This document shows, in pieces, positions 3,966 to 5,257 of a DNA stretch of 5,257 nucleotides (positions within the stretch are counted from its first letter, which is position 1; each line of letters starts with the position of its first letter). This stretch comes from Acidobacteriaceae bacterium. GTDB lineage: Bacteria > Acidobacteriota > Terriglobia > Terriglobales > Acidobacteriaceae. The position numbers and the translations under genes are program-made. Under the pieces are notes generated by a model, which saw only the letters and a list, made by a program, of their open reading frames with translations, had not been told where the DNA came from and did no database searches. The stretch spans positions 1-5,257 of the forward strand of contig JASHTU010000196.1 of assembly GCA_030040395.1 (NCBI GenBank), in the 5' to 3' direction.

Positions 3966-5257
3966 GTGGACACCCAGACAGTTGTTATCCTCGATTTCGG
4001 GTCGCAGTATACGCAGCTCATCGCACGGCGAATCCGCGAGCAGAATGTGTTCTCAGTGGTGCTGCCCTGCACCGCGCCGCTGGCTGAAATTCAGGCGCTC
4101 CATCCCATCGGCATCGTGCTTTCAGGCGGACCTTCGTCGGTGTACGACGCTGACGCGCCAGCGGCCGACCCCAAGGTGCTCGAACTGAGCGCGCCGGTTC
4201 TGGGCATCTGTTATGGGCTGCAGTTCATCGTGCACCACTTGGGCGGCAAGGTGCGTTCGGCGACGAAGCGCGAGTACGGCCACGCAGAAGTAGCTCTGGA
4301 GGACCGCTCAACGCCGTTGTTCGCGGGGTTGCCGGAGACGCTCGAGGTGTGGATGAGCCACGGCGACGAGGCGCTGGAGTTGCCAGCGGGATTTCATCGC
4401 ATTGCTCGCTCTTCAAACGCACTGGCAGGGATTGAAAGTGTGGAACACCGCATCTGGGCGGTGCAGTTTCATCCCGAGGTGCACCACACGCCGCTGGGGC
4501 CGGAGATTCTGAAGAACTTTCTGTTCGCAATTTGCAGCGCGCGCGGCGACTGGACGCCGGCGCACTTTATCGAGAGCACGGTGACCGCGATCCGCGACCG
4601 GGTTGGCGCGGGCCATGTGATCTGCGCGCTTTCAGGCGGCGTGGACTCATCGGTTGCCGCGATGCTGGTGCACAAGGCGATCGGCAGCCAACTGACATGC
4701 ATTTTTGTCAACAACGGGGTGCTGCGCAAGAACGAGTTTGAAAACGTGCAAAAAAACCTGCGCGAGAAGCTGGGGCTGAATATCGTGGCTGTGAACGCGA
4801 CGGCGCGATTTCTGGAGCGCCTGGCGGGAGTGAGCGATCCGGAACTCAAACGCAAGCGCATCGGTCAGGAGTTTATCGCGGTCTTCGAGGACGAGGCCCA
4901 CCGCATTGCGCGCGAGACCGGCCGGGTGGACTGGCTGGTGCAGGGAACGCTGTATCCCGACGTAATCGAATCGTCGAGCGTGAAGGGGCCGAGCCAGACG
5001 ATCAAGAGCCACCATAACGTGGGGGGATTGCCGGAACGAATGAAGTTGAAGCTCATCGAGCCGCTGAGAGACCTGTTCAAAGACGAGGTGCGGCGGATCG
5101 GACGCGATCTGGGCATGCCGGAAGAGATTTTGGGCCGGCAGCCGTTTCCCGGGCCGGGGCTAGCGGTGCGCATCCTTGGCGAGGTGACGCCGGAGCGCGT
5201 GGCGCTGCTGCAGGAGGCCGACGACATCGTGGTGGCGGAGATCAGGAACGCGGGGCT
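3966..5257 (+). CDS. guaA: GMP synthase, glutamine-hydrolysing (partial, 3' end beyond the window)
   Basis: Last step of GMP synthesis: converts XMP to GMP using ATP and ammonia from glutamine; cytoplasmic. 430 codons are present of about 510-525 expected, so the rest of the C-terminal dimerisation domain is missing. The glutamine amidotransferase domain covers roughly residues 7-190: LDFGSQYTQLIARRIRE (9-25), SGGPSSVYD (53-61), nucleophile C82 in GICYGLQ, and H169 and E171 in FHPEV. The ATP-pyrophosphatase domain follows, with P-loop SGGVDSS (223-229), QGTLYPDVIES (326-336) and IKSHHNVGGLPE (346-357). The C-terminal domain begins near QPFPGPGLAVRILGEV (392-407). The start is fixed at GTG 3966 because an in-frame TGA lies at 3960-3962. 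No ribosome binding site is seen. One oddity is FVNNGVLR (247-254), where E. coli and Bacillus GuaA have FVDNG or FVDHG. No frameshift is seen along the 430 codons. Confidence 0.97.
   Translation, partial: MDTQTVVILDFGSQYTQLIARRIREQNVFSVVLPCTAPLAEIQALHPIGIVLSGGPSSVYDADAPAADPKVLELSAPVLGICYGLQFIVHHLGGKVRSATKREYGHAEVALEDRSTPLFAGLPETLEVWMSHGDEALELPAGFHRIARSSNALAGIESVEHRIWAVQFHPEVHHTPLGPEILKNFLFAICSARGDWTPAHFIESTVTAIRDRVGAGHVICALSGGVDSSVAAMLVHKAIGSQLTCIFVNNGVLRKNEFENVQKNLREKLGLNIVAVNATARFLERLAGVSDPELKRKRIGQEFIAVFEDEAHRIARETGRVDWLVQGTLYPDVIESSSVKGPSQTIKSHHNVGGLPERMKLKLIEPLRDLFKDEVRRIGRDLGMPEEILGRQPFPGPGLAVRILGEVTPERVALLQEADDIVVAEIRNAG

Noticed and set aside
4225..5227. Several minus-strand open frames opposite guaA
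   Set aside because: They are all antisense to a continuous 430-codon guaA frame with intact active-site motifs.
1..5257. tRNA, rRNA, CRISPR array or purine riboswitch, the last considered because of the nucleotide genes
   Set aside because: No regularly spaced repeats, no tRNA-like TTCGAATC arm with matching stems, and no purine-riboswitch core upstream of the PNP or guaA genes were seen.

Overview
The window is GC-rich bacterial chromosome with GC-ending codons and compact spacing. It holds four housekeeping or catabolic genes and one small accessory block. The best guess for the organism is a soil or plant-biomass bacterium, possibly an acidobacterium. This is inference from the high G+C, a secreted pectinesterase and the general look of the proteins; no ribosomal or other definitive marker is present.

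Layout, left to right. Bases 1-44 look like the last 13 codons of a plus-strand gene. Bases 45-139 are unassigned. Bases 140-412 form a non-coding, MITE-like element: 24-bp perfect inverted ends that include a CTAG target duplication, plus a second 20-bp hairpin inside. One base beyond it ends a minus-strand type II toxin-antitoxin pair, a Gp49/HigB-like toxin at 1089-718 followed by an XRE/HTH_37 antitoxin at 734-414. The two genes overlap by 17 nt, and an AT-rich promoter/operator island lies before the toxin. Upstream on the same strand is a nucleoside-salvage pair, purine nucleoside phosphorylase (2689-1826) and uridine kinase (1829-1137), joined by a GTGA stop/start overlap.

Divergent from these, on the plus strand, is a secreted pectin methylesterase (best start TTG 2856, stop 3899). 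A short GC hairpin with a T-rich tail follows it. Next comes guaA, GMP synthase, starting at GTG 3966. It is intact in every key motif but is cut by the window edge after 430 codons.

How the genes fit together: PNP, Udk and GuaA all act in nucleotide metabolism (purine salvage, pyrimidine salvage, and the last step of GMP synthesis). The pectinesterase is a separate carbohydrate-degradation function. The toxin-antitoxin pair and the MITE are accessory insertions downstream of the salvage operon, with visibly lower G+C than the genes beside them. I did not find a clearly new multi-gene system. The least ordinary structure is the nested-hairpin element sitting directly against the antitoxin stop codon.
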